Of a stretch of 22,310 nucleotides of DNA, positions 6,509 to 14,042 are shown in pieces. Each line of letters opens with the position of its first letter. The first letter of the stretch is position 1. Below the pieces are notes generated by a model. The model was given only the letters and a program-made list of their open reading frames with translations, did not search any database and had not been told where the DNA came from. Location: positions 1-22,310 of IMG/VR virus record IMGVR_UViG_3300039186_000243. The stretch is one strand, 5' to 3'. Both the position numbers and the translations under genes were made by a program. The stretch comes from a virus.

Positions 6509-8323
6509 ATGGCTAAACCACAAGCAGAATCAGCAGGATTCGAATTAAAGATAACTAAAGGACAAGAACAGTTTTCATGGACTTCTAAGAAAGTGGAACA
6601 ATTAATGTTGGCCATAGACGAGGGATACAAACCAAAGTCTACACCATTTTATGAAGGGAATCCTAATTTAAGAAAAGGTAATATTGTATTTAGTTATACT
6701 GACGAGGAGATAAGAGAAATTAAAAAGTGTGCAAAAGATATTGTATACTTTGCTAATACTTATTGTACTGTAATGACTGATCATGGTTTGCAAACTATTA
6801 AGTTGCGACCTTACCAAGAAGAAATGTTAAGACAGTTCCAAGCAGAACGATTTAATGTATGTCTTGCAAGTAGGCAGGTTGGTAAAACTATATGTTCATC
6901 AATATTCATTGCATGGTATTCTGTATTTAATTTTGACAAAAATTCGCTAATACTTTCAAATAAGGGTGCTACAACAAGAGAAATTATTGATAAAGGTAAA
7001 ACTATATTAGAACATTTACCCTTCTTTATCAAGCCCGGTACTCTTAAATGGGATGTGTTTAACTCAAAGTTTGACAACGGTTGTAGGATCATTGGTCAGA
7101 CTACTACTAAGAAAGCAGCAATCGGTTTTACTATTCATCTATTATTCATGGATGAGTTCGCCCATATACCTGCAAATTTTGTAGATACGTTTTATGAAAA
7201 TGTATACCCAACAGTTTCTGCATCAGCAAATTCTAAAGTTATAATTACAAGTACACCGAATGGCTTTAATAAGTTCTATGACATATATACTGCTGCTGAT
7301 CAAGGATTGAGTGAATATACACCATTCAGAGTAGATTGGTGGGATGTTCCAGGTAGAGATGATGCATGGATGAGACAAGAGGTTGCTAACTTAGGTAGTG
7401 AAGAAGCATTTAATAGACAATATGGGAATCAGTTTATAGCAGGTTCTTCATTATTATTAGGAGCAGCTAGTTTAAAGAAGCTTACTGAAAACCAAATTGA
7501 ATTTGAGCACCAAGAGATTGTTGAATTTGATGATGCTGAGATTGATTACTCTGGTTTGCTATGGAAGCCAGGATTTAATTTAGATGAAATAGAGGAAGAC
7601 TATAATTATTGGGTATTTTCTGTAGATATTGCAGAAGGTGTAGGCGGTGATTATTCTGTCATTAATATTTTCCAAGTAAAAATACTAGACCAAAAAGACT
7701 GGAAATCTGTAACAACACCTGGTAGTTTTGTTGACTTTTTTGCAATAAGCCAAGTAGGCCGTTTCCGAAGTAACGAACATACTATAGAAGAATTCGCAAA
7801 ATCTTTGTATATTCTAACATTTGATATGTTCTTTTCAGAAAATGTAAAATTAATCATTGAGTGGAATATGTTTGGTGGGGAGTTAATAAAAAGAATGGAA
7901 ACTGTCTTTCCACAGCGGAATGAATTCGATGAAGAATCTGTTGTTAAATTTAAACATAGAGTAGATGCAAAGACAAAACAGTTTGGTCTTAAAGTTAAAA
8001 AAGATAACAAACCTATTTTTTGCCAAAACTTTAAAAAATATATTACACAAAACAAAATCCAAATATTTGATAAAGATACTGTAAAGGAATCATCAACATT
8101 TGGGAAGCTACCAAACGGATCATATGCAGGGCAATTAGGTAATGACGATTTAATTATGACTTGTATAAATAGTTCTGAATTCTTTACTACTTTAGATTTC
8201 TCCGATTTTGTTGAAGAGATTTATGATGTGATTGATCCAGCTATACAAATTAAAATAGAAGAAATTTTAGAAAAAGATTCAAAAGGTGGTAATCTCAATT
8301 TTGATATCTACGACTTAGTATAA
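6509..8323 (+). CDS. 17: Terminase large subunit, gp17-like packaging ATPase/nuclease
   Basis: The motor that cuts concatemeric DNA and pumps it into the prohead. The ATPase half shows Walker A SRQVGKT (121-127), Walker B LLFMDE (211-216) and the coupling motif in TSTPNGFNKFYDIY (from about 247), which is very close to the T4 gp17 block. The C-terminal RNase H-fold nuclease shows its acidic triad: D373 in SVDIAEG, E451 in IIEWN, and D546/D547 in GNDDLIM. At 604 aa it matches T4 gp17 (610 aa). It begins 5 nt after the GroES-like stop and is followed by the sheath gene, keeping the T4 order 16-17-18-19. Confidence 0.97.
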   Translation: MAKPQAESAGFELKITKGQEQFSWTSKKVEQLMLAIDEGYKPKSTPFYEGNPNLRKGNIVFSYTDEEIREIKKCAKDIVYFANTYCTVMTDHGLQTIKLRPYQEEMLRQFQAERFNVCLASRQVGKTICSSIFIAWYSVFNFDKNSLILSNKGATTREIIDKGKTILEHLPFFIKPGTLKWDVFNSKFDNGCRIIGQTTTKKAAIGFTIHLLFMDEFAHIPANFVDTFYENVYPTVSASANSKVIITSTPNGFNKFYDIYTAADQGLSEYTPFRVDWWDVPGRDDAWMRQEVANLGSEEAFNRQYGNQFIAGSSLLLGAASLKKLTENQIEFEHQEIVEFDDAEIDYSGLLWKPGFNLDEIEEDYNYWVFSVDIAEGVGGDYSVINIFQVKILDQKDWKSVTTPGSFVDFFAISQVGRFRSNEHTIEEFAKSLYILTFDMFFSENVKLIIEWNMFGGELIKRMETVFPQRNEFDEESVVKFKHRVDAKTKQFGLKVKKDNKPIFCQNFKKYITQNKIQIFDKDTVKESSTFGKLPNGSYAGQLGNDDLIMTCINSSEFFTTLDFSDFVEEIYDVIDPAIQIKIEEILEKDSKGGNLNFDIYDLV

Positions 8324-8342
8324 AAGTTCAAAGGTTAGTGGA

Positions 8343-8350
8343 TATATAAA
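8343..8350 (+). promoter_or_regulatory. Late-promoter-like motif TATATAAA before the tail sheath
   Basis: GGATATATAAA lies 31 nt upstream of the sheath ATG, in a 58-nt gap between terminase and sheath. It is one of the five best copies of the recurrent motif. A strong late promoter here would suit a protein needed in more than a hundred copies per particle. Confidence 0.5.
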
Positions 8351-8381
8351 AAAACTAATAAACAAAAAAATATAATACAAG

Positions 8382-11300
8382 ATGGCACTAGATCCAAAAA
8401 TCGCTTCTCTTAAAGCAGCGGGTACTTATCGTTTCGAATTTGACAAAAGTCAAGTAGTTAGTATACCTGCAAATCAAACACGACTGGTGGTCGGGTTTTC
8501 AAAGAGAGGTCCGTTTAACACACCCGTCTTTATTCCAGATACAGCTTTCTTTAAGCAAGTATTCGGTGATATCGACAGAAACTTAGAAAGAAAAGATTCA
8601 TTTTTCCACAGAAGCTGTTTAGCTGCATTGGAAAGAGGACCAATTCTTGCCTTGAATCTACTTAATTTAGATCAAGATGACAAAATAAATGCTGTTAGAT
8701 TTTCAACATCATCAACACCTGATACATTACAGGCTAATGGTGGTGCAGAATTTGAATACCAAAGATTTTACAATAGAGATAAATTTTGGTTTCCATCGAC
8801 TGACGACTTTTTAAATAATGTTGGTGCAAACCAATCTGTTTTATCTGGAACATCTGTTAATGATTTATTAGATATTACTAATTTAGGTCAAACTCCTATA
8901 TCTGTAATCGCTAAAAAATCTGCATTAACAAATGTATTAGCTTACCAAGTAACCGTTGAAGAATGGTATGGTGCTGCTAATGTACCTGGATTTTTAGATA
9001 AAGATAGTTTAATATCTGACTTCTTCGTAGATATCTTTGTAATAGGAGGTAACTTTGGTGGAGACTATAGTTCAACTACACCTTATTCAAGATTTAATGC
9101 TGATCCAACATTTCAAGAATACTTTGATTCAACACAAGGATTAAAACGTAGAGTATTTGCTAATGATAAAACTGACACTAAATTATTAGAATTCTTTAAT
9201 TTACCTGAAGTAGAATTACAAGCAACTTATACTGCATGTTTAATTCCTGATTTTGTAGATTTATTAGGTAATAACCTTTTCGTTGAAAAAGTTGTTAATG
9301 CTGATACTGCATCTACTGGATTATTTGTTACTGTGAATGAAAATTTATTCAGTGGTGATTTTCTTATTGATGGTGTAGCTGGTGGAATTGATATGGTAGG
9401 ACACAATCTTGAATATCAACAATCACAATCATTCCAAGATGATATTAATATGTTATCATATAGTGGTTCAATTGTTTCTGATTTACTTTACTGTAGAGCA
9501 CCAGAACCTGGAACTGATGTAACTAATGTATCAAGCATAATAACTGTGTCTGTACCAACTGGAAATACTGGTGTACAAATACAAGTAACTAATGCAAATG
9601 ATCCTGAGGATGCATTATGGACTGCATTTAGTACAATGACCGCGAATACATCTACTGTAGTAGGTTCATTTATTAAAACAAATGGATTAAACGCAGTAAA
9701 ATATGTACCAGTAATTAATGTACAAACTAGCGGAAATTCAGTAACTGTATTGTTATCAAACGAAGGTAGTATTACAGCATCAGACTTTACAACAGGTGCA
9801 ACTGATACATATAATTATATTAACGAAGTAGATATTGATTTTACAGTCGATGAACATGAGCCTGCTAATCCAATTGCTGGAATTATAGGTTCTTATGGAT
9901 CTGCTATAGCAACACAGTTTGCTAATGGCGTTCTAACTGATGGAGATGAAGCTGTTTATGAAGATGGTGGAGTTGAGTATCAATCATTCTTAGTAGTAAA
10001 TGCTGTAGATTATGGTTTTATCCATACAGCTGAACCAACATCTGTTGCAAGTAAAATTGCAATATCTGATCCTGCATATTTCTTACCAGGAGTAAGAATC
10101 GTACCTTACCAAGGAGATGATTATGCATTCCTTACACCACATGCTGAATTTACTTTAGACGGTACTGGATTATTTAGAACATCTGCAACTGTACCAACAT
10201 ATGCTGCTGCTAATTGTTTAGATGTACAAACTCTAAAAGGCGCTCTTAATCTTACTATTGATATTCTTGGTGATTCAACAACTGAACCGCTATTAAAACC
10301 CAATCAAGTATTAATTGCAACAACTTCAGCTGAAGCACCAGATGTTTCAGTAGGAAACTACTTAGTAAACAACGAAGGATTAGTATCTGGTCATTCAAGG
10401 TTAACGAGAATTAATTCTGTTGTTGGTGGAGTAACACCTTCACAATATCCAACAGTTATACCTGCAGGAACTACTGCGCTATTAGTAACATGCCAATCTG
10501 AGGTTAGTGTAACAACAGCTGCATCAACAGTTCAGAAGGTAGAATTATATTATCCAATTGATAGTTGGGTTGACTACCTTAACGTATTTGCTTTACCTGG
10601 TTTTAATTTACTAGCGACTAAGCACATGCCTGATGGATCTAATTCTAGACAGAACTACTGTTTAAGTCCGATCTTAGGTGGTACTAATTTATACAAAGCT
10701 TTAACTGATAAAGAAACTATTAACTTCCGTTATGTAGTAGATACTTATGGAAATGGTATAGAAGCAAACTGTAAATCTGTTTATACAAATTTATGTGCAG
10801 GAAGGAAAAACTCATTCGCAATTGTTAATGCACCTTCTGCTAAAGATTTTAAAGCAAATACAGATCCAAGCTTTACTGATGCAACTGGTGGTTTATCTTC
10901 TAAGATGATATCTGAAGGTGGAAACCTTGCATTGAATCCAACAGTTAGATATTCATTACCTTCGGCAACGAGTGGTGGATCTTGGGGTGGTTATTATTAC
11001 CCATTCATTACTGTTAGAGATTTAGGAAAGAACATAAGTGTTCCTCCTGCTGCGTATGTATCTAATAACTACATACTTAAATATGAAAACGCATTACCGT
11101 GGTCAATCGTGGCTGGAGTAAGACGTGGAGTTATAGGTGGAAGTGGAGTTGTAGGTTTAGAATTAAATTTAGACCAAGAAGATCGTTATTTCTTAGAACC
11201 ATTCGGATTCAATCCAATTGTATTCCAAAGTGGAACAGGACCAACTATCTTTGCAAATAAAACTGCGCAACAAGTTCCGAAATCTGCGTTAAGTTCAATT

Positions 11301-11618
11301 AATGTTAGAGAGGTTGTAATTTATATCCAAGATGGTATAGATGCAATTCTTAAAAACTATTTATTCGAATTTAATACAGCTCAGACAAGATTAGAAATCA
11401 AAACGTTAGCTGATAACTTCTTATCAACTGTTCAAAACGATGATGGTGTTTATGATTATAGAAATATAATGGATGAAACAAATAACACGCCAGATGTAAT
11501 TGATCAAAATGTAGGTATCCTTGATACATATATTGAACCAGTAAGAGGAATGGAAATTCTTGTACAAAGAACAACTATTTTAAGAACTGGAGCAATTAGT
11601 TCAGGAAACTTCCAATAA
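8382..11618 (+). CDS. 18: Tail sheath protein, gp18-like, enlarged
   Basis: The contractile sheath subunit. The N-terminus has the usual sheath opening, a strand VVGFSKRGPFNTP followed by FxxxFG (about 36-65). The C-terminal part, from about residue 723, holds the conserved core: INFRYVVDTYGNG, WSIVAGVRRGVI, and a terminal VRGMEILVQRTT strand that forms the inter-subunit handshake in contractile tails. At 1078 aa it is much longer than T4 gp18 (659 aa). The extra length lies between about residues 200 and 720, in Thr/Ser/Val-rich, beta-type sequence that looks like surface-exposed inserted domains. It follows the terminase and precedes the tail tube, as in T4. Confidence 0.95.
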   Translation: MALDPKIASLKAAGTYRFEFDKSQVVSIPANQTRLVVGFSKRGPFNTPVFIPDTAFFKQVFGDIDRNLERKDSFFHRSCLAALERGPILALNLLNLDQDDKINAVRFSTSSTPDTLQANGGAEFEYQRFYNRDKFWFPSTDDFLNNVGANQSVLSGTSVNDLLDITNLGQTPISVIAKKSALTNVLAYQVTVEEWYGAANVPGFLDKDSLISDFFVDIFVIGGNFGGDYSSTTPYSRFNADPTFQEYFDSTQGLKRRVFANDKTDTKLLEFFNLPEVELQATYTACLIPDFVDLLGNNLFVEKVVNADTASTGLFVTVNENLFSGDFLIDGVAGGIDMVGHNLEYQQSQSFQDDINMLSYSGSIVSDLLYCRAPEPGTDVTNVSSIITVSVPTGNTGVQIQVTNANDPEDALWTAFSTMTANTSTVVGSFIKTNGLNAVKYVPVINVQTSGNSVTVLLSNEGSITASDFTTGATDTYNYINEVDIDFTVDEHEPANPIAGIIGSYGSAIATQFANGVLTDGDEAVYEDGGVEYQSFLVVNAVDYGFIHTAEPTSVASKIAISDPAYFLPGVRIVPYQGDDYAFLTPHAEFTLDGTGLFRTSATVPTYAAANCLDVQTLKGALNLTIDILGDSTTEPLLKPNQVLIATTSAEAPDVSVGNYLVNNEGLVSGHSRLTRINSVVGGVTPSQYPTVIPAGTTALLVTCQSEVSVTTAASTVQKVELYYPIDSWVDYLNVFALPGFNLLATKHMPDGSNSRQNYCLSPILGGTNLYKALTDKETINFRYVVDTYGNGIEANCKSVYTNLCAGRKNSFAIVNAPSAKDFKANTDPSFTDATGGLSSKMISEGGNLALNPTVRYSLPSATSGGSWGGYYYPFITVRDLGKNISVPPAAYVSNNYILKYENALPWSIVAGVRRGVIGGSGVVGLELNLDQEDRYFLEPFGFNPIVFQSGTGPTIFANKTAQQVPKSALSSINVREVVIYIQDGIDAILKNYLFEFNTAQTRLEIKTLADNFLSTVQNDDGVYDYRNIMDETNNTPDVIDQNVGILDTYIEPVRGMEILVQRTTILRTGAISSGNFQ

Positions 11619-11636
11619 GGAGTTAAGTAAGACGAA

Positions 11637-11644
11637 TATATAAA
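11637..11644 (+). promoter_or_regulatory. Late-promoter-like motif TATATAAA before the tail tube
   Basis: GAATATATAAA followed by an A-run lies 15 nt before the tube ATG at 11660. Its flanks resemble the copies at 3360 and 8343. A dedicated late promoter would raise tube output relative to the sheath transcript. Confidence 0.5.
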
Positions 11645-11659
11645 AAAACAATATAAACT

Positions 11660-12214
11660 ATGCCGTTACCACATTATACCCAATCAAGGGCCAGTAGCCA
11701 AAGGTTCGAACCAATACAGCCTAACCTGTTTGAGGTTACTATATTTTCACCATTAGGGGATGATACAGGACTTATCTTAGAACAAGTAAATTCAATTGGA
11801 GGTTTAAATAACTTAAATCCATCAGTTGATGCTGTCGGACAAAAATATAAATTTGCCGATAGATCTTTCGCAGGTATGCCAGGTCAGACTTTTGCTGATT
11901 TAACAGTTAACTTCAGTCTTAACTTGAATGATGCTAACGAAAACTACATATACAATACATTCCGTAACTGGAATACTGTAATCTATGATCCATTAACTGG
12001 TGAAATGGGATTAAAGAAAGATTATGTAGGTAGTATGATCGTTGTTCAATATAACAGAGCAGGAGATATCTTCAGAAAGATTACATTTAAAGATGTATTC
12101 CCAACAGGACAACCTGATTTTGTAGACGAACTTAATTACACTACACAAGATGCAGCTCAGTTAACAATGGTATTCCGTTGTGACCATTGGGTTGAGGAAA
12201 ACGTAGGATCGTAA
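11660..12214 (+). CDS. 19: Tail tube protein, gp19-like
   Basis: A 184-aa protein (T4 gp19 is 163 aa) that forms the inner tube through which DNA passes. It carries the gp19-type features: an N-terminal arm, then FEPIQPNLFEVTIF (about 17-30), an invariant-looking LNLNDANENYIYNTFRNW (about 90-107), and a final strand pattern AAQLTMVFRCDHW (about 164-176). Position right after the sheath and right before a terminator agrees with the 18-19 order of T4. Confidence 0.9.
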   Translation: MPLPHYTQSRASSQRFEPIQPNLFEVTIFSPLGDDTGLILEQVNSIGGLNNLNPSVDAVGQKYKFADRSFAGMPGQTFADLTVNFSLNLNDANENYIYNTFRNWNTVIYDPLTGEMGLKKDYVGSMIVVQYNRAGDIFRKITFKDVFPTGQPDFVDELNYTTQDAAQLTMVFRCDHWVEENVGS

Positions 12215-12233
12215 ACAACAATAATTAATTAGA

Positions 12234-12267
12234 AAACTGGGATTGTTAAACTATTCCCAGTTTTTTT
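12234..12267 (+). terminator. Rho-independent terminator after the tail tube gene
   Basis: A perfect 9-bp stem AAACTGGGA / TCCCAGTTT with a 12-nt loop is followed by a continuous run of T to 12267. It lies 19 nt after the tube stop, and is the only clear intrinsic terminator in the window. It closes the terminase-sheath-tube transcription unit. Confidence 0.9.
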
Positions 12268-12281
12268 GACCTTCACCCCAA

Positions 12282-12289
12282 TATATAAT
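12282..12289 (+). promoter_or_regulatory. Late-promoter-like motif variant before the GIY-YIG gene
   Basis: CAATATATAATATAAA lies 22 nt before the ATG at 12312 and just downstream of the terminator. It differs from the best copies (GRM-TATATAAA) in its first base and its last. Because the terminator stops upstream transcription, a promoter is expected in this gap. Confidence 0.4.
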
Positions 12290-12311
12290 ATAAATTATAT
12301 AATATAGAACT

Positions 12312-12782
12312 ATGATAATCTATAAATTACAACAAGAAAAAACAGACAAAGTCTATATTGGATATTCAGTAAATGATAATCCCAATAACTTTGGAACTGG
12401 TAAATACATTAAGCGTGCAGTTAAAGATTTTGGAACTAATTCATTTAGCCGTGAGGTTGTTGAAGTCTTTGCAACAGATCATGCATTAAGTGATGTTTTA
12501 AAAAGAGTAGAATATTGGATTAATAAATTTAAATCTGATAATGCTAAGTATGGTTTTAATGAAACTGTACAGGAACTTATCCCACAGAGGAAACGACTTA
12601 CTAAAAAATTACAAGTATTAGTAACTCCAGAAGATGAGGATAGTCTAAATACAATCATTATACAAAAATCAATGGAAAACAGAATTAAACCTGTTGCTAT
12701 TTCAAGATATGTAAGACAGTTAATAGTTGAACATATAGTTGAAGAAACTAAACCAGAAAAACAATTAACAAAAAACAAATAA
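12312..12782 (+). CDS. GIY-YIG nuclease with a C-terminal DNA-binding segment
   Basis: A 156-aa protein with a GIY-YIG nuclease domain in its first 85 residues: IIY (2-4, replacing GIY), YIG (15-17), a candidate catalytic arginine near R35 in KYIKRAVKDFG, a histidine further on, and the metal-ligand glutamate E67 in VEYW. The segment after about residue 95 (VTPEDEDS ... ISRYVRQLIVEHI) looks like a ribbon-helix-helix or similar DNA-binding unit. Such stand-alone enzymes are often homing endonucleases in T4-like phages, where they spread by cutting intron-less or gene-free alleles. It sits between tube and hub genes and its stop directly abuts the next start, so it shares that transcript. The first motif is atypical (Ile for Gly), so activity is not certain. 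Confidence 0.75.
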   Translation: MIIYKLQQEKTDKVYIGYSVNDNPNNFGTGKYIKRAVKDFGTNSFSREVVEVFATDHALSDVLKRVEYWINKFKSDNAKYGFNETVQELIPQRKRLTKKLQVLVTPEDEDSLNTIIIQKSMENRIKPVAISRYVRQLIVEHIVEETKPEKQLTKNK

Positions 12783-13784
12783 ATGATGTCAAAAGAACAC
12801 GATGATAATATCCAAAGGGAATTCGACAAGGCCGAAGCTGTTCAAGTAGAAGCTACCGAGACTCCAAACAATGTAGTAGAAAACTTAGGTAAGGTTGATA
12901 CTAACAGACAAATGAACAAAATTACTTCAGATGATCCTGAAATTAAAAGGTTGAATGCTATGGTTGGTTATACTAGGCTGGATCTTAATAGTTTTCCATC
13001 AGGTGGTAAATTTTATAGAGATGATTTTGAAATTCATATTAGACCTGCAAAGGTTGCTGAAGTTAGAAGTTTTTCAACTATCGATGAAAATAATCTTAGA
13101 GAAGTAGATGAAGGTTTAAATAACCTTATTATATCATGTTCTAAAACAACGTATGGAACTCAAAGGGGATCTTATAAAGATATTCTTGAAGAAGATCGAA
13201 TTTATTTAATACTGTCTATTAGAGAATTAACATTCAAAACCGGAGAGCATACATTAATGATGCCTGTTTCAACAAAAGCATGTAAGTCTTCAATGTGTAA
13301 ATCACAAGAATCGGTTGAATTAAGAACTAATAATTTACAATTCAATACAGTTGTAGATAAGTTTGAAAAATACTATGATAATGCTGATAGGTGTTATTCT
13401 ATTGCTACAAAAAATTATGGAGTGATTCAGATGGCGCCACCAACTATTGGTATCATGAGAGCTATAACTGATTATATCAGAGATAGAGAGGAGAATAACA
13501 AAAACTGGGATAAATCTACACTGGCTATCTTACCTTACCTACAGAGGGAATGGAGAGGATGGACTGAAAAAGATATCTTTGCAATGATTACCAGCTTTCA
13601 GGGTTGGGATTCTACAAAATATACAATAGTCTACAGATTAGCTGAAGACATGAAAATCGGTGTCAAACCCGAGATGGTATTCCCATGTAAAAGCTGCGGT
13701 GAGGAGGTCACTGTACCGCTCACGTTTCCCGGCGGTATCAAGGCTTTATTCCTTATTCCAGATATCTCTACTGAACTTCTTTAA
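12783..13784 (+). CDS. Baseplate-hub (gp26-type) or tail-chaperone-like protein, zero-frame product
   Basis: A 333-aa protein with an acidic disordered N-terminus (1-55), then LNSFPSGGKFYRDD (68-81), recalling the PSxGxFY opening of T4 gp26-type baseplate-hub proteins. A helical domain follows, with two cysteine pairs, C167/C172 and C302/C305 (FPCKSCG), which could bind zinc. Its frame stops at TAA (13782-13784), but the typical C-terminal part of such proteins appears at once in the +1 frame (see 13783-14028). I read this as a gene whose longer form is made by frameshifting, giving 414 aa. Position between tail tube and tape measure is also the place of the frameshifting tail-assembly chaperones (lambda G/GT type). 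ATG 12783 is directly followed by a second ATG at 12786, either may be used. Confidence 0.65.
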   Translation: MMSKEHDDNIQREFDKAEAVQVEATETPNNVVENLGKVDTNRQMNKITSDDPEIKRLNAMVGYTRLDLNSFPSGGKFYRDDFEIHIRPAKVAEVRSFSTIDENNLREVDEGLNNLIISCSKTTYGTQRGSYKDILEEDRIYLILSIRELTFKTGEHTLMMPVSTKACKSSMCKSQESVELRTNNLQFNTVVDKFEKYYDNADRCYSIATKNYGVIQMAPPTIGIMRAITDYIRDREENNKNWDKSTLAILPYLQREWRGWTEKDIFAMITSFQGWDSTKYTIVYRLAEDMKIGVKPEMVFPCKSCGEEVTVPLTFPGGIKALFLIPDISTELL

Positions 13785-13785
13785 G
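13779..13785 (+). other. Candidate +1 (or -2) ribosomal frameshift site CTT-TAA-G
   Basis: In the zero frame the codons read GAA CTT CTT TAA. If the tRNA on the last CTT slips one base onto TTT, the next codon is AAG and translation continues for 81 residues. This is the same CTT-stop arrangement used for +1 frameshifting in bacterial release factor 2 genes (CTT TGA). The G+A-rich Shine-Dalgarno-like stimulator found in prfB is not visible here. A 6-bp hairpin TCCAGC/GCTGGA lies at 13817-13835. A real indel in the assembly would look the same. Confidence 0.6.
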
Positions 13786-14028
13786 GTTCGAGTATTGTTA
13801 TTAGAAAAGTTGCATCTCCAGCCATCAGAGCTGGATTTGCTTCCTTTTTACGAATATGAATATACTTTGGAAATCTTTAATGATTTGTTAAAAGATCGTA
13901 ATAAGCAAGAGGCACAAAATACCAAAGACACACAGGATAAATACAATATGGATGGAATGAAAGCAAACGCCCAACAAAACATGGGTAAGTATAAAATGCC
14001 TTCATTACCAAGTATGCCAAAAATGTAA
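13783..14028 (+). CDS. C-terminal extension in the +1 frame of the hub/chaperone gene
   Basis: Starting from AAG at 13783, this frame encodes 81 residues: a helix beginning KVRVLLLEKLHL, then ELDLLPFYEYEYTLEIF, and a Lys/Gln/Met/Pro-rich tail. The frame is open back to an ATG at 13660, but that upstream part overlaps the zero-frame zinc-ribbon-like region and reads as an unlikely basic sequence, so I do not take it as the start. There is no ATG near the beginning of the believable part; TTG codons at 13795 and 13810 are the only alternatives. The helix with PFYEYE fits the C-terminal part of gp26-type proteins, which supports production as a fusion with the preceding gene. It ends 14 nt before the tape measure. 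Confidence 0.6.
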   Translation, partial: KVRVLLLEKLHLQPSELDLLPFYEYEYTLEIFNDLLKDRNKQEAQNTKDTQDKYNMDGMKANAQQNMGKYKMPSLPSMPKM

Positions 14029-14042
14029 AAAATAAAATCTAA

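Noticed and set aside
7651-8055. Minus-strand ORF (134 aa) inside the large terminase
   Set aside because: Lies opposite the nuclease domain, whose active-site residues are all intact; no independent support.
13660-13782. ATG at 13660 as an independent start for the ORF ending at 14028
   Set aside because: The first 41 residues from this start overlap the cysteine-pair region of the real frame and look like random basic sequence; the believable part begins just at the stop of the other frame.
13817-13835. Hairpin TCCAGC/GCTGGA as a frameshift stimulator
   Set aside because: It starts more than 30 nt after the slip site, beyond the usual stimulator distance, and is only 6 bp; noted but not claimed as functional.
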